Source: Parvibaculum sp049651025 (GTDB taxonomy: Bacteria > Pseudomonadota > Alphaproteobacteria > Parvibaculales > Parvibaculaceae). From it: a stretch of 64,000 bases of DNA. The notes beneath the pieces were generated by a model. That model was not told the origin of the DNA, searched no databases, and saw nothing but the letters and a program-made list of their open reading frames with translations. Each line of letters begins with the position of its first letter. Position 1 is the stretch's first letter. Made by a program: the position numbers and the translations under genes. The stretch covers positions 56,311 through 120,310 of the forward strand of contig NZ_JBASBH010000061.1 in assembly GCF_049651025.1 (NCBI RefSeq), given 5' to 3'. Shown here in pieces: positions 51,141 through 58,833 of this stretch.

Positions 51141-51350
51141 GTCCGGCGGCGAATAGTTTCAGTCTTGTCATTGACCCCGTCGATTTCTTCAACAAGCTCG
51201 GCCTGAAACGAAAAACGACCTCATTGCCCATTCGTCGTTTACGGGATGAGGAATGCGGCCTATTTTTTGCTCAACCAGCCTTCTCCGCCAACCTTTGCTT
51301 CGCCTTGTTGAAGCTTTCGCCGCGTGTGTGCGGCCAACACAGAGAAGAGC
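51141..51350. other. Gap upstream of sdhB
   Basis: 210 bases with no gene or terminator that I can support. The lower GC content than the flanking housekeeping regions fits accessory DNA. Confidence 0.35.
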
Positions 51351-52190
51351 ATGATTATTAAATCTTCCGATCAGGTGCCGCGCCACACTTTGTTCAAACG
51401 GTTTCCGGTGCCGCGGAATTTCAAGGTGACGCCGGAGTCCCGCATCGTAAAGGGGCAGATATGGCCGGCGCCTGTCGGCGCGACGCGCGTGAAGGCGTTT
51501 GAGGTCTATCGCTACGACCCGGACTCGGATGGTCATCCTCGTGTCGATACCTTTCATGTCGATCTTGATGATTGCGGACCGATGGTTCTGGATGCGCTGA
51601 TCTGGATCAAGAACAAGGTGGATTCGACGCTCACCTTCCGGCGCTCATGTCGCGAAGGCGTTTGCGGTTCCTGCGCCATGAATATGGATGGCACCAACTG
51701 GCTCGCCTGTACGCGATTCATCTCGGATACTGCTTCGCCTGCAACGATCTATCCGCTCGCCAACATGCTGATCATCAAGGATCTGGTCCCCGACCTGACC
51801 CATGTCATTGCGCAATATGCCTCAATTGAGCCCTGGCTCCGTTCAAAGACGCCCGAGCCGGAGAAGGAACGGCTGCAATCTCCGGAAGAGCGTGGACAGA
51901 TAGACGGGTATTATGAGTGCATCCTATGCTTCTGCTGCACCTCCGGCTGTCCGAGCCACTGGTGGAATGGCGATCGTTTTCTGGGCCCGGCCGTGCTGCT
52001 ACAGGCCTGGCGCTGGCTCGTTGATAGTCGTGACGAAGCGAAAGAGGAACGGCTCGACAGTCTTGAAGATCCCTTTCGTCTTTACCGTTGCCACACTATC
52101 CTCAATTGCACACGCACCTGTCCAAAGGGATTGAATCCCGGCAAGGCGATCGCCGAGATCAAGAAGATGATCCTCGAACGCGAAAGCTGA
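51351..52190 (+). CDS. sdhB: Succinate dehydrogenase/fumarate reductase iron-sulfur subunit
   Basis: A 279-residue Fe-S subunit. All cluster ligands are present: C100, C105, C108 and C120 for 2Fe-2S (SCREGVCGSC); C190, C193, C196 and C257 for 4Fe-4S (CILCFCCTSGCP); C200, C247 and C253 for 3Fe-4S (CHTILNCTRTCPKG). The start MIIKSSDQVPRHT has GAGAAGAG upstream. The gene is followed by sdhC and sdhD, but no flavoprotein gene (sdhA) is nearby, and the order B-C-D differs from the usual alphaproteobacterial C-D-A-B. It must borrow SdhA from elsewhere or have another partner. Confidence 0.93.
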   Translation: MIIKSSDQVPRHTLFKRFPVPRNFKVTPESRIVKGQIWPAPVGATRVKAFEVYRYDPDSDGHPRVDTFHVDLDDCGPMVLDALIWIKNKVDSTLTFRRSCREGVCGSCAMNMDGTNWLACTRFISDTASPATIYPLANMLIIKDLVPDLTHVIAQYASIEPWLRSKTPEPEKERLQSPEERGQIDGYYECILCFCCTSGCPSHWWNGDRFLGPAVLLQAWRWLVDSRDEAKEERLDSLEDPFRLYRCHTILNCTRTCPKGLNPGKAIAEIKKMILERES

Positions 52191-52192
52191 TC

Positions 52193-52618
52193 ATGGAAAG
52201 GACGTCGAAAAGCTCGAACTCGACGAAGACGCGACCCCGACCGCTGTCGCCCAATATCCAGATTTATCGACCGCAACTCACCTCGGTGTTGTCGATCGCC
52301 AACCGCGTCACCGGTGTTGTTCTGAGTTTCGCTGCTGTCGGCCTGGTGATCTGGTTGAGCGCGGCGGCCGTCGGGCCGGACGCTTACGCTATTGTTCAGC
52401 GCGCGCTTGCGTCGTGGCTTGGTCAGATCACGCTATTTGCCTGCACCTTTGCCTTCTTCCTGCATCTATGCGGAGGCCTGCGCCATCTCATCTGGGATAC
52501 GGTGCATGGCTTTGATCTCAGGTCGATCTATCTTTCCGGTTGGATCGTGGTGGCCGCGAGCATAGGGCTGACGGTCGCAACATGGGTGTTTAGTCTCTTT
52601 ATTGGCGGGGGACGCTGA
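52193..52618 (+). CDS. sdhC: Succinate dehydrogenase cytochrome b556 subunit
   Basis: A 141-residue membrane anchor. The family pattern RPLSPNIQIYRPQLTSVLSI, ANRVTGVVL and the heme-ligand region FFLHLCGGLRHLIWD are present, with three membrane helices. It begins 2 bases after sdhB, within GATCATGG. It carries quinone and heme binding together with SdhD. The frame opening at 52088 overlaps sdhB and is rejected. Confidence 0.93.
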   Translation: MERTSKSSNSTKTRPRPLSPNIQIYRPQLTSVLSIANRVTGVVLSFAAVGLVIWLSAAAVGPDAYAIVQRALASWLGQITLFACTFAFFLHLCGGLRHLIWDTVHGFDLRSIYLSGWIVVAASIGLTVATWVFSLFIGGGR

Positions 52619-53004
52619 TGGAACGCCGCTCCTTCCGCTCGCCGCTGGCGCGCGCCATCGGACTAGGCTCAGCAAGGAAGGGCTCGCAGCATTGGTGGGC
52701 GGCAAGAGTTACGGCGGTGGCGCTCGTACCGCTGACATTATGGTTCGCCGCCTCGATAGTCGCGCATGCCGGAAGCGATTATACGGCTGTCATTGCTTGG
52801 CTTAGGACATCGCTCACGACGGGCTGCATGATCTTGTTGCTAATCATGCTTTTTCATCACACAGCACTCGGCCTGCAGGTGATGATCGAAGACTACGTCC
52901 ATTCTACTATGAAGTATGCTGCAGTGATCGCGGTTCAGCTCGGCTGCTACGGCGTTGCCGCGGTCGGGATCATCGCTGCTTTGCGGATCGCATTTGGCGG
53001 GTGA
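52618..53004 (+). CDS. sdhD: Succinate dehydrogenase membrane anchor subunit
   Basis: A 128-residue membrane protein with three helices. SARKGSQHWWAARVTAVALVP is the conserved N-terminal quinone-site region, and FHHTALGLQVMIEDYVHS supplies the heme ligand and the conserved Asp-Tyr. The start overlaps the sdhC stop by one base (TGATG). No sdhA follows; the next gene is convergent. Confidence 0.92.
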   Translation: MERRSFRSPLARAIGLGSARKGSQHWWAARVTAVALVPLTLWFAASIVAHAGSDYTAVIAWLRTSLTTGCMILLLIMLFHHTALGLQVMIEDYVHSTMKYAAVIAVQLGCYGVAAVGIIAALRIAFGG

Positions 53005-53037
53005 GCAAAACATCGGCCTCGAGAATGATACGACTCC

Positions 53038-53655
53038 TCATTTTGATAACGAATCTGCCACCGGGTAGATGACCGTTCTGTCGGCGCGCACGCTCGCGCC
53101 GGGCGTCAGGCTCGCCTCATCGACATGCCCTGCATCGAGAATGTGCATTACATGCTCGCCTGCAGCCAGCAGATAGTCGGTGATGATGCGTCGGTGGCAA
53201 CGCCACCAGACGACCTCCGCGCACATGATCGCGCAGCGATGCTGATTGCCCAATTTTTGCAATCGCGCCAAACCTGCGGCGAACGGCGCGGTCAGCGCAT
53301 AATCCGCGTAGTTGTGAAAGCTCTGTACCCGCCAATAGGCGTTTTCAGATGACGCAGTATTGCGCGACTTGCCGCGCAACCCGCCGAGTTCAGCGATGTG
53401 TTCATAGCCAATCTGCCGATCGGCCAGCTCGCTCGGAAAGGTTTCCAGATTGAACTGCGGATTGGTATGCGAGCGGGGCATGGATCTGACGTCGACCACG
53501 AGATCGACACGCGACTCTCGAAGGAGATCGACGAAGACGTCGACGCTTCTGGTCGAGTGACCGATGGTAAAATAGGTTTTCGTCACGGTGTCCAAGGTAA
53601 TGAGCGCCTGAGATGTCGCGTGATCGGGTAGGGAGACCAAGCATGAGTCTATCAT
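53038..53655 (-). CDS. DUF488 family protein
   Basis: About 205 residues with the DUF488 pattern: YFTIGHSTRSVDVFVDLL, LVVDVRSMPRSHTNPQFN, IGYEHIAELGGLRG and CAEVVWWRCHRRIITDYL. The CAE...CHR segment with cysteine and histidines is conserved, but the activity is unknown. The start is uncertain: ATG 53655 is the nearest ATG, while TTG or GTG codons nearer the TYFTIGHS motif would make a shorter protein. It is convergent with sdhBCD and divergent from the secreted hemerythrin gene. Confidence 0.82.
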   Translation of the reverse strand: MIDSCLVSLPDHATSQALITLDTVTKTYFTIGHSTRSVDVFVDLLRESRVDLVVDVRSMPRSHTNPQFNLETFPSELADRQIGYEHIAELGGLRGKSRNTASSENAYWRVQSFHNYADYALTAPFAAGLARLQKLGNQHRCAIMCAEVVWWRCHRRIITDYLLAAGEHVMHILDAGHVDEASLTPGASVRADRTVIYPVADSLSK

Positions 53656-53775
53656 CAATACCACGTCGCGCCGCACAAGAGCCCTTCCATTGAGGAACTG
53701 CGCTCGATAACTCTCTGGACGGACTGAAATGCCGCATTCCAATATCGCAATCATGGGTCGAAGATGAAATCGGTG

Positions 53776-53802
53776 CGAAGAAACGCTTTTTATGTTTCTT
53801 CG
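53776..53802. promoter_or_regulatory. Nine-bp dyad between DUF488 and hemerythrin genes
   Basis: CGAAGAAAC (53776-53784) and GTTTCTTCG (53794-53802) are perfect inverted repeats around a T-rich 9-base spacer. It is a good candidate operator for the divergent pair. Confidence 0.45.
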
Positions 53803-53896
53803 TTTGCGGCTAACGAGCCTACTCTTCTTGTCCAGGCGCCCGATCGTCCGCCTATCTGGGAAGTGTCGGTTCGGACCGAGAACAGGGAGGTTTCGT

Positions 53897-54442
53897 ATGA
53901 GCCCTATCAAACTTAGAACGCTCTGTGTTTTTGCCGCGGCGCTGCTGTTCAGCTCCGCGCATGCCGGCGCCCAAACGTCCGCGGCTGACTTCGAAACTCC
54001 GAAGGCCATGGAAAGCGAGCATAAGGAACTTCACGCCGATCTCGAACGCCTGACGATGGCTGGCGGACGCACGGGCGAAGCCGCAAAGGATGTCGCGGCG
54101 CTTATGGAGAAACATTTCGCCAACGAGAATGCATATGCGCTGCCTCCGCTCGGCATCCTCGTCCCGCTGTCCGAGGGCAAATTCTCTTGCAGTATGATGG
54201 GCGTACTGAACATGACGGACAAGCTTCAAGCGGAGATGCCGACTATGCTTGCAGAGCACAAGGAGATAGTGGGGGCATTGCAAAAGCTTGCTACGGCGGC
54301 CAAAGCGGAAAGCAAACCCGACGGCACCCGCTTTGCAGAGATGCTAACCGCGCATGCACAGAATGAGGAACAGGTCACCTATCCGACTACGCTGCTGATC
54401 GGCTTGTATGTAAAAGGCAAGGCGGCGCAATGTTCAAAATAG
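53897..54442 (+). CDS. Secreted hemerythrin-like (HHE) protein
   Basis: A 181-residue protein with a Sec signal peptide (MSPIKLRTLCVFAAALLFSS with cleavage likely after AHAGA). The mature part has spaced His/Glu motifs of a four-helix hemerythrin-like bundle: MESEHKELHADLERL, LMEKHFANENAYALPP, MLAEHKEIVGAL and LTAHAQNEEQVTYP. The residue set is partly degenerate compared with canonical hemerythrin, so di-iron binding is likely but not certain. A periplasmic O2- or NO-binding role fits the nearby RIC gene. ATG 53897 has GGGAGG upstream. Confidence 0.75.
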   Translation: MSPIKLRTLCVFAAALLFSSAHAGAQTSAADFETPKAMESEHKELHADLERLTMAGGRTGEAAKDVAALMEKHFANENAYALPPLGILVPLSEGKFSCSMMGVLNMTDKLQAEMPTMLAEHKEIVGALQKLATAAKAESKPDGTRFAEMLTAHAQNEEQVTYPTTLLIGLYVKGKAAQCSK

Positions 54443-54722
54443 CGACGGCGCCAGACATGCCGACTAGGTCATCTGCTCGTTGAGCTGCCCGTCGACACTG
54501 CGGCGAGCGTCTCGGGTGGGGACAATTAGGCGACGATTCTAAGCGGGGGAGAGTTGGGTGTGCGACATCAGCTCCCTTGGACCGCGGTTGGTAGCCACCG
54601 CGCACTAAGACACATTGCGCACATGTCGTTCTTCTGGCGGTGCGGATTATCGAGACTGGGAAGCTTGGCGATTTGTCGCCTGAACGAGGCGGGTTTCCAG
54701 TAAAACCATATTGAGGTTTCGC
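54443..54722. other. Intergenic region upstream of ilvD
   Basis: 280 bases without a supported gene. I looked for a remnant on both strands and recognise none. Confidence 0.35.
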
Positions 54723-56396
54723 ATGCCCTTTAACGAACGCTCCAAGCATATCACGCAAGGCGTCGCCCGTTCGCCTAATCGCGCCATGTACTACGCCCTC
54801 GGCTATGAGAAAGCTGATTTCGACAAGCCGATGATCGGCATCGCCAACGGCCACTCCACCATAACGCCCTGCAACGCAGGCCTACAGCCGCTGGCGGATG
54901 CCGCTGCCGCAGCCATCAAGTTAGCTGGCGCCAATCCACAGATGTTCGGTATACCAACGATTTCTGACGGTATGTCGATGGGTACCGAGGGCATGAAATA
55001 CTCGCTGATTTCACGCGAGGTGATCGCCGACTGCATAGAGACTTGTGTGCAGGGGCAATGGATGGATGGCATCCTGGCGCTGGGCGGATGCGACAAGAAC
55101 ATGCCCGGCGGCATGATCGGTATTTTGCGCGCCAACGCGCCGGCGATCTTCGTCTATGGCGGCACCATCAAGCCGGGACAGTGGAAAGGGCAGGACCTCT
55201 CCATCGTTTCAGCTTTCGAAGCGGTCGGTGCGTTCATGGCGGGCACTATGAGCGAGGAGGATTTCGAGGGTATCGAACGGAATGCATGCCCGTGTAATGG
55301 TTCATGCGGCGGTATGTACACAGCCAACACCATGAGCTCTTCCTTCGAGGCGCTCGGTATGTCGCTCATGTATTCTTCAACCATGGCCAGCACGGATCCA
55401 GAAAAGGTCGGTAGCGCCGCTGAATCGGGTCGCGTCCTGATCGAGGCAGTCAAAAAGAATATCAAGCCGCGCGACGTCGTTACGCGGAAATCGATTGAGA
55501 ACGCGGTGGCACTCATCATGGCGGTTGGGGGCTCCACCAATGCAGTGCTGCACTATCTTGCCATCGCCCATGCGGCCGAGGTGGAATGGACGCTGGAGGA
55601 CTTCGAGCGGGTGCGCCGCAAGGTACCGGTGATCTGCGACCTCAAGCCGTCAGGCAAGTATATGGCTGTCGATCTGCATCAGGCTGGCGGTATTCCGCAG
55701 GTGCTGAAAATTCTATTCAACGCCGATCTGCTGCACGGGGATTGTATCACCATCACGGGCAAGACACTGGCTGAAGAATTGGCCGACGTGCCTGACACGC
55801 CACGCGCCGACCAGGATGTCATCATGCCGATCGAAAGAGCACTCTATCGCGAGGGCCATCTGGCCATCCTCAAGGGTAATCTCGCCGAGGATGGTGCTGT
55901 GGCCAAGATAACTGGACTGAAGAGCCTGGTGATCACCGGGTCGGCGCGCGTGTTCAACGACGAGCAGTCGGCGATGGAGGCTATCTTGGCCGACAGGATC
56001 AGGCCGGGCGATGTTCTGGTGCTGCGTTATCTCGGACCGAAGGGCGGCCCAGGCATGCCGGAAATGTTGGCGCCCACTTCGGCGCTGGTCGGTCGAGGGC
56101 TCGGGGAAAGTGTGGGACTCATCACCGACGGGCGGTTCTCTGGCGGTACTTGGGGCATGGTCGTAGGGCATGTTGCTCCGGAGGCGTTTGTCGGCGGTAC
56201 GATTGCCCTGGTTGAGGAGGGCGACGCCATTACTATCGACGTACGCAGACTGCTTCTGCAGCTGGAGATTGATGAAGCAGAACTAGCGCGCCGGCGCGCT
56301 GCCTGGAAACAACCCGAGTTACGCTACAAGCAGGGTGTGTTGTTTAAATTTGCCGTGCTGGCCCGGCCGGCTAACGAGGGGGCTGTAACAGGGTAG
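54723..56396 (+). CDS. ilvD: Dihydroxy-acid dehydratase
   Basis: A 557-residue Fe-S dehydratase of the branched-chain amino acid pathway. Cluster and active-site motifs are GGCDKNMPGGMIG and ACPCNGSCGGMYTANTMSSS, and further blocks are IENAVALIMAVGGSTNAVLH, LKGNLAEDGAVAKITGLK, RYLGPKGGPGMPEMLAPTSA and ITDGRFSGGTWGMVVGH. From memory it resembles the shorter IlvD type seen in betaproteobacteria more than the roughly 610-residue form usual in Hyphomicrobiales, so this may be a second, acquired copy. The start MPFNERSKHITQG fits the family. Confidence 0.92.
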   Translation: MPFNERSKHITQGVARSPNRAMYYALGYEKADFDKPMIGIANGHSTITPCNAGLQPLADAAAAAIKLAGANPQMFGIPTISDGMSMGTEGMKYSLISREVIADCIETCVQGQWMDGILALGGCDKNMPGGMIGILRANAPAIFVYGGTIKPGQWKGQDLSIVSAFEAVGAFMAGTMSEEDFEGIERNACPCNGSCGGMYTANTMSSSFEALGMSLMYSSTMASTDPEKVGSAAESGRVLIEAVKKNIKPRDVVTRKSIENAVALIMAVGGSTNAVLHYLAIAHAAEVEWTLEDFERVRRKVPVICDLKPSGKYMAVDLHQAGGIPQVLKILFNADLLHGDCITITGKTLAEELADVPDTPRADQDVIMPIERALYREGHLAILKGNLAEDGAVAKITGLKSLVITGSARVFNDEQSAMEAILADRIRPGDVLVLRYLGPKGGPGMPEMLAPTSALVGRGLGESVGLITDGRFSGGTWGMVVGHVAPEAFVGGTIALVEEGDAITIDVRRLLLQLEIDEAELARRRAAWKQPELRYKQGVLFKFAVLARPANEGAVTG

Positions 56397-56447
56397 CGGT
56401 GGTCGGGCGCGGCTCAATCGCCTGAAAATGACAATGGGAGAGACTAT

Positions 56448-56861
56448 ATGCGTGTCGTTTGGCAAGCCGCAGGTCTGCTCTGCGTGGGTTTGGCTCTGCT
56501 TGGCGTCGCACTTCCATTGCTGCCGACTGCGCCTTTTGTTCTACTGGCGGCTTTCTGTTTTGCCAGATCATCGCCAAGCCTGCATGACCGGCTGCTGAGC
56601 AACCGTGTGTTTGGCGAGATAATTCGCGATTGGCATATGGACCGCGCCATCAGTCGCAAAGGTAAAGTGGTGAGCGTATTTGCCATGGCATCATCGCTGG
56701 CCATATCTCTCGCTCTTGCAGTTGATCTCGCTATCGTCGGACTTCAGGCGCTGGTTTTGTGCGGTATCAGCGTTTTTATCCTGACACGGAATACTCCGCC
56801 ATGGGATCTAGGCCTGTCGATACTGAGAGGCCCATGGCTCAGAGACGTGAGAGTTATGTGA
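56448..56861 (+). CDS. DUF454 (YbaN) family membrane protein
   Basis: A 137-residue membrane protein. Characteristic segments are GLALLGVALPLLPTAPFVLL, AAFCFARSSPSLHDRLLSNR and FGEIIRDWHMDRAISRKGK, with two C-terminal hydrophobic helices. Function is unknown. It lies 51 bases after ilvD on the same strand and 97 bases before the nitronate monooxygenase gene. Confidence 0.88.
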   Translation: MRVVWQAAGLLCVGLALLGVALPLLPTAPFVLLAAFCFARSSPSLHDRLLSNRVFGEIIRDWHMDRAISRKGKVVSVFAMASSLAISLALAVDLAIVGLQALVLCGISVFILTRNTPPWDLGLSILRGPWLRDVRVM

Positions 56862-56958
56862 CACAGCTATCAGAACCGCATGTCGCGGGCGGGCCGTTCG
56901 AAACTCGAATAAGCAACCGATAAACTGGCAGCATGAGAATAGGAACGGGAGGAACGCC

Positions 56959-57963
56959 ATGAAAGAAATTGCGACACCTGGCACCAGCTTTACCAGAACA
57001 TTTGATCTGAGCGTTCCGATCATACAAGCGCCGATGGCCAGCATAGCGGGTGCACGGATGGTTGCCGCCGCCGCGAATGCCGGAGCATTCGGAAACCTGC
57101 CAATCTGGTTTCTTCCGATGGAGGCCGGGCGGGAGATGATCCGTCAGACACGCGCTCTGACCAGGAAGCCATTCGCGGTTAATCTTCGGGCGGACCTCAA
57201 CCAAACCGAACTGATTTCAATGGCTGTGGACGAGGGTGTCCTGCTGTTCAACCTGTTCTGGGGCGACCCCGCGATCTCCATGCGGGCTATTCGTCAGAGA
57301 GGCGGGCGGCTGATCGCCACGGTCAGCGATTCAGATACGGCCAAGGCGGCGCTGGATGCGGGCGCGGTAGCATTGATTGCGCAGGGAGTCGAAGCAGGCG
57401 GCCATGTATTTGGTATCACTCCCTTGCAGGATCTCGTCCCCGCCATCGTTGAACTAGCCGGCGGCGTTCCTGTGGCCGCAGCGGGCGGTATCGTCGAAGC
57501 CAGAGACATGATCCACGCATTCAATATGGGGGCATCAGCTGTCGTACTCGGCTCCTGCCTCATCGTGACAGACGAAGCCGAAGCACATCCGGGTTACAGG
57601 AAAGCCCTTCTGGATGCGAAGGCGGGTGACACCGTGCTCTCCATGTGTTTCGACGGCTTCTGGCCGAATGCGCCACATCGCACCCTGATGAACTCCACCT
57701 ATCGGATGTGGCGCGAGGCCGGTTTTCCTGCGCCTGGTTCACGCACCGGTGAAGGAGACATCATCATGCATGCACCGGGTGGGATGGATATTCCGCGCTA
57801 CAACGCAGCTGCGCCAACAAAGCAGATGACCGGCGATTGCGAAGGCATGGCGCTCTATGCGGGTGCCGGTGTCGGGCGGATTGCGGATGTCAGGTCCACT
57901 GCAATCCTCATCAGGGACATGGTGGAGGCGGCGAGTTCAGGCCTCACGCGGTCTGTCCTCTGA
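56959..57963 (+). CDS. Nitronate monooxygenase family (2-nitropropane dioxygenase-like)
   Basis: A 334-residue FMN TIM-barrel flavoprotein. The start LSVPIIQAPMASIAGARMVA, the phosphate/FMN region ALIAQGVEAGGHVFG, and GGIVEARDMIHAFNMGASAV with VLGSCLIVTDEA match the NMO family. Class I enzymes oxidise propionate 3-nitronate; related members have unknown substrates. The catalytic histidine position is not conclusive by eye. ATG 56959 has GGAGG upstream. A pseudogene follows. Confidence 0.85.
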   Translation: MKEIATPGTSFTRTFDLSVPIIQAPMASIAGARMVAAAANAGAFGNLPIWFLPMEAGREMIRQTRALTRKPFAVNLRADLNQTELISMAVDEGVLLFNLFWGDPAISMRAIRQRGGRLIATVSDSDTAKAALDAGAVALIAQGVEAGGHVFGITPLQDLVPAIVELAGGVPVAAAGGIVEARDMIHAFNMGASAVVLGSCLIVTDEAEAHPGYRKALLDAKAGDTVLSMCFDGFWPNAPHRTLMNSTYRMWREAGFPAPGSRTGEGDIIMHAPGGMDIPRYNAAAPTKQMTGDCEGMALYAGAGVGRIADVRSTAILIRDMVEAASSGLTRSVL

Positions 57964-58043
57964 TCATCTCTCGCACACGATAAGGATCATCGGACTTGTG
58001 GCCCTGCGCCCAACCCTGGACCATTCGTTTCATTGAAGGTTTG

Positions 58044-58542
58044 CCGACACCAATAATGGGGACGGCAACGCGCCCTATATCTAGGGAAGACATATCTTCC
58101 GACCAATGGAAGGTCGCTATCGAAAACGAACGTGACTGGAGCCTTTCTTTGGATACAGAAAGTCTTCCGCCTCATGAAGGTGCAAAGTCCGCGTGGGGAG
58201 TGCATCATCAACACCGGATCGATCTCTGCGACAGCGCCTCGCCCCAACTCGACGCCGTATTCGGTATCCAAGCATGCAATGACGGGGTTAACGAAAGCAG
58301 CTTTGCATGATGGACAAAAATACGACATTGCTTGCGGACAAATCGACATCGGGAACGCCGACACCAAAATGGTTGAGGACTTCGTCGAGGGTATCGAACA
58401 AGCTGACGGTTCGATCCGCTCCAAACCAGCAATGGATGTCGGCATGTCGTCAGTTGGGTTCTCTATACGGCGAGCCTGCCCCCTTGAGACGAATGTTCAG
58501 TTCATGACGATTAGGGCGACAAAGATGCCCTTTATTGGCCGC
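58044..58542 (+). pseudogene. Short-chain dehydrogenase pseudogene (frameshifted, 5'-truncated)
   Basis: An SDR-like sequence in two frames. The first frame carries SREDISSDQWKVAIENE (about 58074-58125). From about 58129 the match continues in another frame as VTGAFLWIQKVFRLM, NTGSISATAPRPNSTPYSVS, KHAMTGLTKAALHDGQKYDI, ACGQIDIGNADTKM and FMTIRATKMPFIGR. The SxxSxxK-type site (here S...YSVSKHA) is present, but the N-terminal Rossmann glycine motif is missing and a frameshift lies near 58125-58132. The gene cannot make a working enzyme. Confidence 0.75.
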
Positions 58543-58573
58543 CTTCGATATCGTCATAGCGAACCACGACCCG

Positions 58574-58807
58574 ATGGCCTTAGAGGGGCGGCGCCGGCGC
58601 GTCGCCCTCGTTCTCGCGAAGATCTGGCTGAGCGGCTGCACGACAGTCAGTTCTGATGGCGGTGAGCATGGGGCGTGTCCGACCGTGGGCGAGTACAGCC
58701 AGGAGTTCCAGGGGCATGCGGCCGAGGAGCTGGTCCTATTGACGGAAGGCTCGGCGATCGCGGAGATGCCGGCCGACTGCGCCTTGATGCGTGGACGGGC
58801 GCGAGCT
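58574..58807 (+). pseudogene. Rz1-like lipoprotein remnant
   Basis: The frame begins MALEGRRRRVALVLAKIWL, a basic head and hydrophobic core ending in the lipobox LSGC, then ACPTVGEYSQEFQGHAAEEL and EGSAIAEMPADCALMRGRAR. From memory this resembles small lipoproteins at the end of phage lysis cassettes in Rhodobacterales (PPVVEYSREFQ...AIAEM). The frame has no stop after the conserved part and runs on antisense through the kinase gene, so the true end has been lost at a junction near 58.81-58.83 kb. Confidence 0.4.
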
Positions 58808-58833
58808 GCCGGTATTTCAGCACTTGCCACGGA

